Made by a program: the position numbers and the translations under genes. A DNA stretch of 64,000 bases from an uncultured Bacilli bacterium. Its GTDB lineage: Bacteria; Bacillota_I; Bacilli_A; RF39; UBA660. Of this stretch, positions 45,233-54,508 are shown in pieces; position 1 is the stretch's first letter; each line of letters begins with the position of its first letter. The stretch lies in contig CAKOQK010000001.1 in NCBI GenBank assembly GCA_934101225.1, forward strand, positions 62,001 through 126,000. Direction: 5' to 3'. A model generated the notes under the pieces. The model did no database searches, had not been told where the DNA came from, and saw only the letters and a list, made by a program, of their open reading frames with translations.

Positions 45233-46003
45233 TTATTTATTAAAAAAATTTCTTATATTACATTTTTGTCTTCTAATAAAATTTTTCATACAATTACTAT
45301 CATTTAAGATTACATTATTTTCATAATATTTTATATTATTTTTTTCAAGCCAAACACTTAACAATATTTCTGACATATATCCAAAAACTCTTTTTAAATT
45401 TCCCTCTCTTTTTGATGTATCTATTTTTTCTTCTACCTCACTCATAATTTGAAATAGCCATTTACAATACTTGTTATATAAAGATTTATTACAAATAATC
45501 ATATTAAATGGATTAAATCCCTTTTCTTCATTCATTATTTTTTTATATATTTTATAATAATCTTTATGGTATTTCTTCATAACGTTTTCCAATATAATAA
45601 AATCTTCATATTTATGATTATCGCTAAGTTTAATTGCTTCATTTAAATTTTTTTTCTTTGTATACCATTTTTTAGCAACTATAGCATCATATTTTGTTAA
45701 TATTTTTTTAATTTCTTCTTCATCAAGATACTTAGTTTTAAAAAGTTGGAAATCTGATGATATAAATTGTCTCCTATAATGTTCTATTCCAAGAATATCA
45801 GAATAATTATCATTTTTCCATATCCAATACATGGCTGTTAATTCACAGTATGATGAATTTTTATATGAAATATTATCACCAGTATTGTCTATAATTTTCG
45901 AATCAAAATTTATGTCATTTCCTACCTTTATAATTTCTCTTATATTATCAATATATGGATTGCATTTTTTATGAGAAACTATATACAATTTTATTTTTTC
46001 CAT
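45233..46003 (-). CDS. DUF4422 capsular polysaccharide protein (putative glycosyltransferase)
   Basis: A 256-aa protein with the DUF4422 pattern: 'IKLYIVSHKK' at the N-terminus, 'ELTAMYWIWKN', 'LGIEHYRRQF', 'YDAIVAKKWY' and 'FNPFNMIICNKSLYNKYCKW'. DUF4422 occurs in capsule and exopolysaccharide loci and is regarded as a glycosyltransferase-like fold; donor and acceptor are unknown. The gene follows the ATP-grasp gene 1 nt away. Confidence 0.87.
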   Translation of the reverse strand: MEKIKLYIVSHKKCNPYIDNIREIIKVGNDINFDSKIIDNTGDNISYKNSSYCELTAMYWIWKNDNYSDILGIEHYRRQFISSDFQLFKTKYLDEEEIKKILTKYDAIVAKKWYTKKKNLNEAIKLSDNHKYEDFIILENVMKKYHKDYYKIYKKIMNEEKGFNPFNMIICNKSLYNKYCKWLFQIMSEVEEKIDTSKREGNLKRVFGYMSEILLSVWLEKNNIKYYENNVILNDSNCMKNFIRRQKCNIRNFFNK

Positions 46004-46004
46004 A

Positions 46005-47126
46005 TTATTTACTTCCTTTTTTTATTAAATTAAGCATAAATTTTGTATTTTCTCCAAATATACCTTTACCATGTGCCATTTGAGGAAACCAAACACTTTG
46101 CCCAGTTAAATTTACTTCTATCAAAACAATTCTATCTTTATTATCTATACTAAAATCCCATGAGACTATTCCCATATGTGGCGTTAATCCATGACATTTA
46201 TAAGCAATATTTATAATTCTATCAATTCCTTTTATATTATAACCTTTAAATTTTACATTGCTATCTGGATGACTTTTATATATGGTTTGAAATTCCGTAT
46301 ATGCATTTTCTAATAATTCGCCATTATCATTTAAACCAATAAATAATCCACCAGCATGAATATTATCAACTTCATTACCAGCACAGCCAATTCTCATTAC
46401 GATAGGTGCATGATAAATTTTACCATTACATACATATGTTATTACTCTAAATGTATTTAAAGATTTATTATAAATTTTTCTAATATCTTCTCTATTGGTT
46501 ATTTGTTCTTGAATTATAAAATTATCTGAAAATTCTAGTAATAACTCATCTAAATTTTTGTTATTTTTTCTATCAAATCCATTTTGCATATTTATTAATA
46601 ATACACCTCTACCACTACAAGAATCATTTATTTTTTTGATAATTTTTTTACCACAATTAGATATTATTTTTTTAGCTTTTTCCTTTGAAATTATATTTTT
46701 ATTTTTATCATAAAAGATTCCTGATGCACATAAGACCGTTGTTTCAGGAATATATAAGTCATTAACATTACTATATAATATTTCAACCATGCTTTTATCA
46801 GCTAATTGTTTGGCTATAGTCCTATTACATAATTTTGGTTCCAATTTAGTTGAAAATAAAATTTCAGGAAAATATTTATAATCATAATTTCCTGTATAAC
46901 TTTGATATAATTTATGCCATCTCAAATCAATATTTTTACCATAATTATTTTTATAAAAATTTTGAATTTCATTAATTTGAATACCATCAAAAGAAACATT
47001 TTGATAAAGATTAGTTCTTCTTTTATCTTTAATTTTTTTTAATTCTATTTGTTTTACTCTACAAGTATAAAATGTACTGCTTATTTTTTCTAATATTTCT
47101 TTAATTTTTTTCTTTATATTATTCAT
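46005..47126 (-). CDS. Sugar-transfer associated ATP-grasp protein
   Basis: A 373-aa protein whose middle and C-terminal parts have ATP-grasp features: 'IIKKINDSCSGRGVLLI', 'FIIQEQIT', 'TFRVITYVCNGKIYHAPIVM', and metal ligands in 'VSWDFSIDNKDRIVLIEVNL'. The family (ATPgrasp_ST) is found in surface polysaccharide loci and is predicted to attach amino acid-like or carboxylate groups to sugars. A second ATP-grasp gene of a different family lies next to it. Confidence 0.82.
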   Translation of the reverse strand: MNNIKKKIKEILEKISSTFYTCRVKQIELKKIKDKRRTNLYQNVSFDGIQINEIQNFYKNNYGKNIDLRWHKLYQSYTGNYDYKYFPEILFSTKLEPKLCNRTIAKQLADKSMVEILYSNVNDLYIPETTVLCASGIFYDKNKNIISKEKAKKIISNCGKKIIKKINDSCSGRGVLLINMQNGFDRKNNKNLDELLLEFSDNFIIQEQITNREDIRKIYNKSLNTFRVITYVCNGKIYHAPIVMRIGCAGNEVDNIHAGGLFIGLNDNGELLENAYTEFQTIYKSHPDSNVKFKGYNIKGIDRIINIAYKCHGLTPHMGIVSWDFSIDNKDRIVLIEVNLTGQSVWFPQMAHGKGIFGENTKFMLNLIKKGSK

Positions 47127-47143
47127 AATTATAAAATTCTCCC

Positions 47144-48001
47144 TTATATTTTTATATAACTTCCTATAATTTTATCCCACTTCTCTGGACTAAATGGTAC
47201 AAATCCACTCCAATGATAGAATGTCATTTCTCCAAAATATATTTTTCCATCTACTTCATAAAAGTCTATTCTGACATGTTTTATATTTTTGGATAATTTT
47301 TCAGCTAATTCTATCATTTTATTAAAGTTTAATGGCTTTTCTGGTGGAGTTGGATTGTTTGAATGTCCATTAATTATATCCAAATGATTAAATTTTTCAT
47401 CATAAAAATCAAAATAAGTATCACCATTACCTTGTCTATTTGAAGCTATAAACATAAATTTAACCTTACCTGAAAAAGTAAAAAATTTATAATCTCTTAA
47501 CTCACCATATTTTTTTTCTTCTAAATATGGTTCAATGATTATTCTTGGCTTTACATTTTTGTAAGGCCATTCTCTTCCACCAAAAAAATAGTTATTTTTT
47601 AGACATTTATTAATTTTTTTTCTTGCCTTTTTTATATCTAATTCTTTCTTATTCTTTACTATAATTAATCCACACGAATCGTGTGTACATTTAATTACAA
47701 ATTGGTTTGGTAAACTATCAAAATTTATTTCGTCGAATTTATTGAATACTCCAATTGTCGGTATTATATATTCTTCTCCAATTATATTTGCAACATAATT
47801 TTTCACTTCATATTTGTCGACCATTGTCGTATAAATCTTTTTTCTATCATATAATTTCAACCACTGAATTTTTTCATTATATGTTTCAGGATTAAGTAAA
47901 TTAAGTTTCTTTTTAAATATAATATAGTATTTAATTTTTAAATAAATTTTATCTGGTAGAATTCTTAATATTTTTTTAATTATTGTTTTCACTTTTATCA
48001 C
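47144..48001 (-). CDS. TupA-like ATP-grasp protein
   Basis: A 285-aa protein with the TupA-like ATP-grasp pattern: 'NPETYNEKIQWLKLYDRKKI', 'DKYEVKNYVANIIGEEYIIP', 'QFVIKCTHDSCGLIIVKN', 'YKFFTFSGKVKFMFI' and 'VRIDFYEVDGKIYFGEMTFY'. Proteins of this family decorate teichuronic acid-like or exopolysaccharide chains, and TupA links to glutamate in teichuronopeptide synthesis. It belongs to the same leftward operon as its neighbours. Confidence 0.87.
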   Translation of the reverse strand: MIKVKTIIKKILRILPDKIYLKIKYYIIFKKKLNLLNPETYNEKIQWLKLYDRKKIYTTMVDKYEVKNYVANIIGEEYIIPTIGVFNKFDEINFDSLPNQFVIKCTHDSCGLIIVKNKKELDIKKARKKINKCLKNNYFFGGREWPYKNVKPRIIIEPYLEEKKYGELRDYKFFTFSGKVKFMFIASNRQGNGDTYFDFYDEKFNHLDIINGHSNNPTPPEKPLNFNKMIELAEKLSKNIKHVRIDFYEVDGKIYFGEMTFYHWSGFVPFSPEKWDKIIGSYIKI

Positions 48002-48051
48002 TTTCCTTTCACAAAGTAAGCTTAATAATAAAGTTTATTTTTTTATATTAT

Positions 48052-49230
48052 TTAATCATTATTTTTTCTTTTTTCTATAATATTAGCACTAGCACCTGTC
48101 ATAATTACATAATAGCTATTTAAAAAACTTATACTATATAATTCCATTAAAAGTATTACAATTATATATGAAAATAGAAAAATTGACGTGTCATCATATA
48201 GCATTTTTTTATAATTATATATTATATACACAAAAATCCAATAATATAATATAAAGCCTATTAAACCATAGCAACTAAGTATTTCTAAAAAACCATCATG
48301 CGAATATAATAAATAATATAATATATTACCATGAGTAGTATAATTTTTCATTGCAAATCCGTGTATACCCCAACCAAATACAGGTCTTTCTTTAAATAAT
48401 TCAAAAGCTAATTTTTTAAACGAATTTCTTTCATCTAATGAAGAATCTTCTTTACTATCATTAATTATTGAAGATATTCCACTTTCTATTCTATATCCAA
48501 TCGTTTTATATAAATATTTGTTGTTTAATATGGCAGTAAGGATAATTAATGATAAAATGCTCATAATAAGTAAGAACATCATTTTTTTTTCAATTCGCTT
48601 TCTTTTGTCAAATAATTGCATAAATAATGGTATAAGAATAGCTATAAGTATAGCCTTTCTTGCACCAGAAACAATTATTGCAAATGCAATATAAAAAAAT
48701 AAGAAAAATTTGAGTATTTTTTTCTTTTTCATGCTTCTTTGCAACCACAAAAAAGAAGTCATCGCTAATGCACATACCGCTCCAAATTCGGCATATGAAC
48801 CATATAAGTTTCCACCTATACGTCTTATACCAATTAAATTATATTGATTTATTAATACATAAGTTATTCCTATTAATCCGCCTATCAAAAAGCCTTCCAC
48901 AACTGTTCTTACATTTTTTTCCTCTTTTAAAAATGATGCTGATAACAACAATAATATTAAATAAGTAAATATTCTTATATACACATATTCAGGATTAATC
49001 CTATTTATTGTATATGTAAGAGTAAATAAGCAAAAAAGAACAAAAATTAAATACCAAACAAAACCTTTATTAAAATTTATTTTTTTAATATTAATTGTTA
49101 ATGCAAATAAGAAAAAACAAAATAATAAATATATCATCATTGTATTTCGTGAAATTAGCGGATTTATTTGACAAAAAATTCCTATAAGTATTAGCAATAA
49201 TTTCACAATATTTTCTTTTCTTATTTTCAT
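48052..49230 (-). CDS. wzy: O-antigen ligase/polymerase family protein (Wzy-like)
   Basis: A 392-aa protein with about 11 TM segments and a larger loop between the last ones containing 'ELFKERPVFGWGIHGFAM' and 'YSHDGFLEILSCYGLIGFIL', the motifs of the Wzy_C/O-antigen ligase domain. In this locus it should polymerise the repeat units that the Wzx-like flippase exports. It starts 3 nt after the GT4 gene ends. Confidence 0.87.
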   Translation of the reverse strand: MKIRKENIVKLLLILIGIFCQINPLISRNTMMIYLLFCFFLFALTINIKKINFNKGFVWYLIFVLFCLFTLTYTINRINPEYVYIRIFTYLILLLLSASFLKEEKNVRTVVEGFLIGGLIGITYVLINQYNLIGIRRIGGNLYGSYAEFGAVCALAMTSFLWLQRSMKKKKILKFFLFFYIAFAIIVSGARKAILIAILIPLFMQLFDKRKRIEKKMMFLLIMSILSLIILTAILNNKYLYKTIGYRIESGISSIINDSKEDSSLDERNSFKKLAFELFKERPVFGWGIHGFAMKNYTTHGNILYYLLYSHDGFLEILSCYGLIGFILYYWIFVYIIYNYKKMLYDDTSIFLFSYIIVILLMELYSISFLNSYYVIMTGASANIIEKRKNND

Positions 49231-49232
49231 TA

Positions 49233-50342
49233 TTATTCTCCTCTTATTTTCTCATAAAAATCAATATACTTTTTGCTCATATTATACATTGTAAATGGGC
49301 TATTTCTAACGTTAATATTATTATTTTTGTAAATATAAATATTATTTATTGCTTTTGACATTTCATCAATATTTCCAAGCTTATATGTAATTCCTGCATC
49401 TTTTATTTGATCTAATATTTCCTTATGTTGTGGTATGTCAGACAATACCACTGGTAAGCTAGTAGCTAAAGCCTCAATAACACCATTCGGCAATCCTTCT
49501 GATTCGCTTGAAGACACAAAAAAATCTGATAATTGTAAGAATTTTTCAATTTGAGGCACTTTTCCATAAAAAATTATATTTTTATAGAAACTATATTTTT
49601 CTTTTAATTCATTTAAAAGAAATCCTTCTCCTAATAGTAATAAAATACCATTACTTTCACTTTTTATAAACCCAAGTATTGTTTCTTCTATTCTTTTTCT
49701 TGGGATAAAACTCCCTGTTGATATAAATATAATTCTATCTTTATCAAAATTATATTTTTCTCTTAGTTTTTCCTTTTCATTTTTATCAATTTTTCTAAAT
49801 TTTTCAATATCAATCCCATTTTGAATATAATACCAATTTTTTTGTGGATAATCATTTTTCATTTTTTCACAAATTGTTTTGGAACAGCATACAACATTTT
49901 TACATTTAAGTAGTGCATTTAAATGATAATGTAAAGCAATTATGCCTTTAAAAAAATTCATTCTTGTTAATATGTCATCTTTAGGATAATTACGTAACGT
50001 TATAATATGGCTAATTTTATTACTACTACAAATTTTATTACATAAACAATCAGGCTTAACCCCATAGGAATGAACTATGTCAATTTTATATTTTTTTAAT
50101 TCTTTTAGTAGTTTCTTTTTTCCGGAAAACAAGAAAGTAACTCTGTTTAAATTTAAGCATTCTATTTTAATTCCATTTTTTTTATATTCACTTATCATTG
50201 TATCATTTTTATCTTCTTTAAAAAGAGTGATTACGATACTACTTTCTTTATATTTCGAATTTTTTATTATATTTAAAGTTTGATTTGTTGGTCCAACTCT
50301 TTTCAAGTCTGAAACAACATAAGCAATTTTTAATTTAGTCAT
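49233..50342 (-). CDS. GT4-family glycosyltransferase
   Basis: A 369-aa GT-B enzyme. The N-terminal half has 'LKIAYVVSDLKRVGPTNQTL'; the C-terminal donor-binding half has 'FISTGSFIPRKRIEETILGF', 'IIFYGKVPQIEKFLQLSDFF' and 'SSSESEGLPNGVIEALATSL', with the EX7E motif of GT4. It adds one sugar to the growing lipid-linked unit. Donor specificity cannot be read from the sequence. It overlaps the upstream GT2 gene by 4 nt. Confidence 0.93.
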   Translation of the reverse strand: MTKLKIAYVVSDLKRVGPTNQTLNIIKNSKYKESSIVITLFKEDKNDTMISEYKKNGIKIECLNLNRVTFLFSGKKKLLKELKKYKIDIVHSYGVKPDCLCNKICSSNKISHIITLRNYPKDDILTRMNFFKGIIALHYHLNALLKCKNVVCCSKTICEKMKNDYPQKNWYYIQNGIDIEKFRKIDKNEKEKLREKYNFDKDRIIFISTGSFIPRKRIEETILGFIKSESNGILLLLGEGFLLNELKEKYSFYKNIIFYGKVPQIEKFLQLSDFFVSSSESEGLPNGVIEALATSLPVVLSDIPQHKEILDQIKDAGITYKLGNIDEMSKAINNIYIYKNNNINVRNSPFTMYNMSKKYIDFYEKIRGE

Positions 50343-51187
50343 ACTCTTTTCCCAACTTTCATTCCAATAAATCTAGCTCCCATATCAGGTAAAAATCTTA
50401 ATAATACTTTAAAATTTTTATCTTCAATTGCTCTTTTAAGTACATATTTTGCAAGACCACCACCAGATTTATTTGTACCATAATTATCTAAATAACTATT
50501 TTCTTTAAAGAATTTACCAGTAAGTTTATATCTAACATAAACTTCTTTTAATGTAAAATTATGTGAATGATAAACTACAGAATCAGAACAATATTTTATT
50601 TTATAGTCATTATTTATAATTTTATAAGCAATATACATATCCTCACTTATAGGTAATTTTTTTCCATCATAACCATTTAATTTTTTAAATATATTTGTAT
50701 CAATAGCAGAACTTGCATCTGAAAAAAAGAAAGTTTTTAATCCTAATTTTGGTATATCTTCTTTTGATACAATTTTTGATTCACTAGGATAATTTGCTTC
50801 TCTAGTATATTTTTCTATATTATTATATTTTGTTATTTGTCTTGAATACGTAGCTACTATATTATTTTTTCCTATATCTCTAGTTAAATTATAAAGCCAT
50901 AATTTGTCCTTTATTACTACATCTTGAGTAACAAAAACAACAATATCAGAATTGCTATCCATTGCTTCTTTTTCTCTAGTCAAACTATGAGAAAATTCAT
51001 TTCTCTTTATTTTTTTATATTCTATTTTATTTTGTAATAAGTATTTTTCTGTATTATCAGTGCTTTCAGTTAAAACATACCTTATCTTATTTATTTTAAC
51101 TTTATCTTGCATAAGAAAAGATTTATATAACGCATCAATATGATTTTCCGCATTATATAAAGGAACTACAATGTCAATCCTTTTCAT
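50339..51187 (-). CDS. GT2-family glycosyltransferase
   Basis: A 282-aa GT-A enzyme beginning 'IDIVVPLYNAENHIDAL', with acceptor/donor parts 'VVFVTQDVVIKDKLWLYNL' (DxD equivalent 'TQDV') and 'FFFSDASSAIDTNIFKKLNG'. It resembles rhamnosyltransferase-type GT2 proteins. It starts downstream of the priming transferase and overlaps the GT4 gene. Confidence 0.88.
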   Translation of the reverse strand: MKRIDIVVPLYNAENHIDALYKSFLMQDKVKINKIRYVLTESTDNTEKYLLQNKIEYKKIKRNEFSHSLTREKEAMDSNSDIVVFVTQDVVIKDKLWLYNLTRDIGKNNIVATYSRQITKYNNIEKYTREANYPSESKIVSKEDIPKLGLKTFFFSDASSAIDTNIFKKLNGYDGKKLPISEDMYIAYKIINNDYKIKYCSDSVVYHSHNFTLKEVYVRYKLTGKFFKENSYLDNYGTNKSGGGLAKYVLKRAIEDKNFKVLLRFLPDMGARFIGMKVGKRV

Positions 51188-51204
51188 TAAATCACACTTC
51201 TTTC

Positions 51205-51882
51205 CTACTCAGCACCTTTTTTTAAAAATACTACTTTTATTGTTTTAAAAACACACTTAATATCTAATAACAATGAGGCATTATTACAGTAATAATATTC
51301 TAAATTTAATCTTTCTTCATAGGTTAAATTAGATCTTCCATTACAAGCCCACCAACCTGATAATCCCGGTCTAACACTTTCATATATTTCATGATTCCCA
51401 TTATGAGCATCTAACTCTCCAATTACTAATGGTCTTGGTCCTATAAAAGACATATCTCCTTTAATAATGGAAATCAATTGAGGTAATTCATCTAATGATG
51501 TTTTTCTTAAGATATTACCAATTTTAGTTATTCTTGGATCTTTAGATAATTTTTGATTATTTTTCCATTCTGTTTTATATGGTTCTTTTTTTATTAATTC
51601 TTTTAATACTTCATCCGCATTAGGTATCATACTTCTAAACTTATATAATTTAAATTCTTTACCATCTTTACCTATTCTAATTTGACTATAAAAAATAGAT
51701 GAAAAATCTTTATTAAGTATATACGATATTTTAATAATTATCGAAATAGGAATTAAAAACAAAATTCCAAATAATGACAAAATAATATCAAATAATCTCT
51801 TAATTGTTAAATATAAATATTTCTTTATTTTAGACATACTAATAACATTAGACACTTCTTCAATACTAACTTCCTTATTCAT
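51205..51882 (-). CDS. Undecaprenyl-phosphate sugar phosphotransferase (priming enzyme)
   Basis: The start is set at ATG 51882 behind GAGAGGT; an in-frame TTG is overlapped by that site. The 225-aa bacterial sugar transferase has one TM (about residues 28-50) and 'KFRSM', 'TSLDELPQLISIIKGDMSFI' and 'GPRPL' of the WbaP/PglC-type catalytic core. It starts repeat-unit synthesis by moving a hexose-1-phosphate onto undecaprenyl phosphate. It is the first gene of the glycosyltransferase operon; the promoter must lie in 51883-52134. Confidence 0.94.
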   Translation of the reverse strand: MNKEVSIEEVSNVISMSKIKKYLYLTIKRLFDIILSLFGILFLIPISIIIKISYILNKDFSSIFYSQIRIGKDGKEFKLYKFRSMIPNADEVLKELIKKEPYKTEWKNNQKLSKDPRITKIGNILRKTSLDELPQLISIIKGDMSFIGPRPLVIGELDAHNGNHEIYESVRPGLSGWWACNGRSNLTYEERLNLEYYYCNNASLLLDIKCVFKTIKVVFLKKGAE

Positions 51883-51978
51883 AATTCTCAACCTCTAACT
51901 TTTTTAAGTAAAGTATCGAATACATTATAACAAATATTGAAAATTTGTACAACGAATTGCCATAAATTCTCAATAATT

Positions 51979-52008
51979 TAATTTTGTATTCTACATAATA
52001 CAAAATTA
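51979..52008. repeat. AT-rich perfect inverted repeat upstream of the capsule operon
   Basis: The arms TAATTTTGTATT and AATACAAAATTA form a 12-bp perfect stem with a 6-nt loop. Without a T run it does not look like a terminator; it could be an operator or a cruciform-prone element in the capsule promoter region. Confidence 0.6.
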
Positions 52009-52048
52009 TTAAAAATGATATTTTTGTATTCCAATAATCAATAAGTTT

Positions 52049-52115
52049 GCGACTTTTTCAAAGTAATCATACTGACTTTTCCGAAATGAAGCACTGACTT
52101 TTTCGGAATAAAAAC
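52049..52115. repeat. Three 22-23-nt direct repeats with ACTTTTYCG core
   Basis: Copies start at 52049 (GCGACTTTTTCAAAGTAATC...), 52072 (CTGACTTTTCCGAAATGAAG...) and 52094 (CTGACTTTTTCGGAATAAAA...), with GACTT at 52051, 52074 and 52096. Pitch is 22-23 nt, two helical turns. They lie upstream of the first capsule gene and just right of the pilus operon terminator. The repeats are imperfect but clearly related and point in the same orientation. Confidence 0.8.
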
Positions 52116-52134
52116 ATATTCTCTTATCACAATA

Positions 52135-52158
52135 TAAAAAAAGATAGATTTCTCTATC
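52135..52158 (-). terminator. Intrinsic terminator of the pilus operon
   Basis: On the minus strand GATAGA/TCTATC (52143-52148 and 52153-52158) with loop GAAA is followed by at least seven T. Confidence 0.8.
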
Positions 52159-52162
52159 CAAA

Positions 52163-52720
52163 TCAACCTACCCTATTACATCTAATAGTTACTCTACTTT
52201 TACTATCTTTAGTACAAGTATATAAAGTTAAATCAAAATTACTTTCAATCATTTCCCTAATTTCAGTAGGTTTAAGTATTTCAACTGCCTCTACTTCATA
52301 AACATATCTATTATTATTTATATCTCTAAAAATAACAGTATCCCCTTGTTTTAATTTATATAAATTACCAAAATGAGCCTTATAAGAATGACCACAAATA
52401 ACCAAATTACTATTTAAATTTCCATAATATAAAGCAGGACTTTTCCTTAAAGAGTTATATGAATAACCATTAGTTATAGGTAATAATAAATTTAAAGAAG
52501 GTATCTCTAAATACCCAATATATTCTTCATTATCAATAACCTTAATATCAAAATTATCATTATGAATAACTTCACTATCATTATTAATTAAATTATTCAT
52601 AGTATCCTTAACCATTTTTCTAGAACATATCTCTTCTAATTGAAAATAAAAATATAATAAAATAGATAAAGATAATAAAATAATTCCCATTAACAATAAT
52701 AATTTAGATATTCTATTCAT
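52163..52720 (-). CDS. Class D-like sortase
   Basis: A 185-aa protein with one N-terminal TM (about 8-28) and a sortase fold: 'YIGYLEIPSLNLLLPITNGY', catalytic His in 'LVICGHSYKAHFGNLYKL', catalytic Cys in 'LTLYTCTKDSKSRVTIRC' and Arg in 'TIRCNR'. It is the last gene of the pilus operon and overlaps the minor pilin by 8 nt. Since the operon already has a class C sortase, this one probably anchors the finished pilus base to the wall or handles the odd 'LVQTG' signal of the minor pilin. Confidence 0.88.
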   Translation of the reverse strand: MNRISKLLLLMGIILLSLSILLYFYFQLEEICSRKMVKDTMNNLINNDSEVIHNDNFDIKVIDNEEYIGYLEIPSLNLLLPITNGYSYNSLRKSPALYYGNLNSNLVICGHSYKAHFGNLYKLKQGDTVIFRDINNNRYVYEVEAVEILKPTEIREMIESNFDLTLYTCTKDSKSRVTIRCNRVG

Positions 52721-53591
52721 TATGTTCCTTATATTTATTATAAATAATACTTGATAATATAAGTATTATTCCACAACTACCTAAAATTACTACTAAATAA
52801 TAATTATTGCCAGTTTGTACTAAAGTCTTAGTATTAGTAATAATAAAAGTATTATCTATTTCTTCATAAGTAGCAATATATCCTTTAGGAACAGTTAATT
52901 CTAATACATTATAATCACTTTTTTCTATATCTAACCAAGTATATTCCCAATTATTATCTTTACTTAATTTAACCTTATCTATTAATTCATTATTTTTATA
53001 TAATCCTACTTCAACAGACTTAGGTAGCCTATTTAAATCATTTTTATTACTTAATGATTCATTCCAAACTTTTTTAACAGTAAGACTCATTAATCTTAAA
53101 ATATCAGTTTTAGGTTTACTATTTATTTCATAAATAAATTTATTATCTTCTACTTTAGGAATAGTTAATAAATAAGAATTAATACTAGAATATCCTTTAA
53201 CTTTATTAGTTTGCTTAACTAAATATAACCCTAAAGACAAATTGTCAAATGTGACCTTTCCATCTAAATCAGTTACTTTAGTATAAATAATTAAATCATC
53301 ACTTACACATAAATTAATTTTATCTGAAAGTTCCTTAGATTCTAAATTATCTAAAGACACATCACAATTAATATTATCAACATATTTATAAGTTAAATGA
53401 TTATCTTCTTCTAAAACATTTGCAATCTTATATAAAGTTAATTCTACTCCTTCGATAGATTCATTATTCTCTTTATCAGTTAATACAATATTAATTTTAC
53501 CATTTACACTTAAGTCTACACTATAATTATTAGCAAATACATTAGTTGTAAATAACATTAATATTAACAATATAAATTTTAAATGTTTCAT
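52713..53591 (-). CDS. Minor pilin with Cna-B-type domains and LVQTG signal
   Basis: The start is set at ATG 53591 behind TAGGAGGT, giving 292 aa; a longer frame lies over the sortase gene. There is a signal peptide (1-20), SpaA/Cna-B-like domains ('VELTLYKIANVL', 'KVTFDNLSLGLYLVKQT', 'VKKVWNES' and 'YNVLELTVPKGYI') and a C-terminal sorting signal 'LVQTG', TM and 'KYKEHNE'. In the LPxTG motif Pro is replaced by Val. The usual job of such a subunit is pilus base or shaft decoration. Confidence 0.87.
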   Translation of the reverse strand: MKHLKFILLILMLFTTNVFANNYSVDLSVNGKINIVLTDKENNESIEGVELTLYKIANVLEEDNHLTYKYVDNINCDVSLDNLESKELSDKINLCVSDDLIIYTKVTDLDGKVTFDNLSLGLYLVKQTNKVKGYSSINSYLLTIPKVEDNKFIYEINSKPKTDILRLMSLTVKKVWNESLSNKNDLNRLPKSVEVGLYKNNELIDKVKLSKDNNWEYTWLDIEKSDYNVLELTVPKGYIATYEEIDNTFIITNTKTLVQTGNNYYLVVILGSCGIILILSSIIYNKYKEHNE

Positions 53592-53592
53592 A

Positions 53593-54456
53593 TTACCTCC
53601 TAAAATAATCTTTTCCATTAGGATATAGACACTTTTTAAATATCATATTATTAGATTTCTTAACTGGTTTAATTACAATAATTAATATTAATAGTATTAT
53701 TATAGGTAATGTTAAAATAGGTATTACTATTAGCTTATTTATTTTAAATCCTTCTGTACTTATATAAAATTTATTAATATTATTATCTACTCTTACTCCT
53801 CTTACTAATAATCTATGCGTATTAATTCCATAAGGAGTACAAGTAATTAAAGTTACATAATCTTTATCTTTAACATTCATGAGTTCTTTAATATTATTAG
53901 GTTTAACTATTGATATTTTATCTACTTTGTAAGTTAAAGCCTCATCAAGTACAATAATTTTAAATGTATCTCCTACCTCTAACTTATCTAAATCAGAAAA
54001 TAATTTAGCTGATGGAAGTCCTCTATGAGCTGATAAAACACTATGGGTACTAATTCCGCCTATTGGAAGACTAGTTCCTTCAACGTGTCCTACAAAACTG
54101 TTTAATGTATCATTACTAGTTCCATGATAAATAGGTATTTCAACTCTAATTTTATCTATAGATAAATACCCCATCATTCCTTCATCATTTACATTAAGAA
54201 TATTTTCATAATTCTTTATTTCCTTATAATCTATTAAAGGATCACTTAATTTAGATAAATCTTTATTATATTTAATAGCGTTATCTTTTATTTCTTTAAA
54301 TTTATTAAAATCATAGCTATCAATTATATTTTCATAATTATAAATAGTTTTAGATCCCATTTTTTCATTATAATAATTACTTAAAGTAGGATAAAAGAGG
54401 GTTAAAAGTCCTATGAAAAATAGTATTATCATAATTATAGTATTTCTTTTATTCAT
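53593..54456 (-). CDS. Class C (pilus-polymerising) sortase
   Basis: A 287-aa membrane protein with an N-terminal TM (about 5-25) and a second C-terminal TM ('LIVIPILTLPIIILLILIIV'). The catalytic motifs are 'LSAHRGLPSAKLF' and 'YVTLITCTPYGINTHRLLVR'. A lid-like segment 'LSDPLIDYKE' precedes the core, with Leu where class C lids usually have Trp or Phe. The double TM and TCTPYG motif are diagnostic of the enzymes that link pilins by isopeptide bonds. It sits between the major and minor pilin genes. Confidence 0.93.
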   Translation of the reverse strand: MNKRNTIIMIILFFIGLLTLFYPTLSNYYNEKMGSKTIYNYENIIDSYDFNKFKEIKDNAIKYNKDLSKLSDPLIDYKEIKNYENILNVNDEGMMGYLSIDKIRVEIPIYHGTSNDTLNSFVGHVEGTSLPIGGISTHSVLSAHRGLPSAKLFSDLDKLEVGDTFKIIVLDEALTYKVDKISIVKPNNIKELMNVKDKDYVTLITCTPYGINTHRLLVRGVRVDNNINKFYISTEGFKINKLIVIPILTLPIIILLILIIVIKPVKKSNNMIFKKCLYPNGKDYFRR

Positions 54457-54508
54457 ATTACTTTAACCTCCTTCAATCTTTACTATAATATCTTTACTAT
54501 ATTAATTA

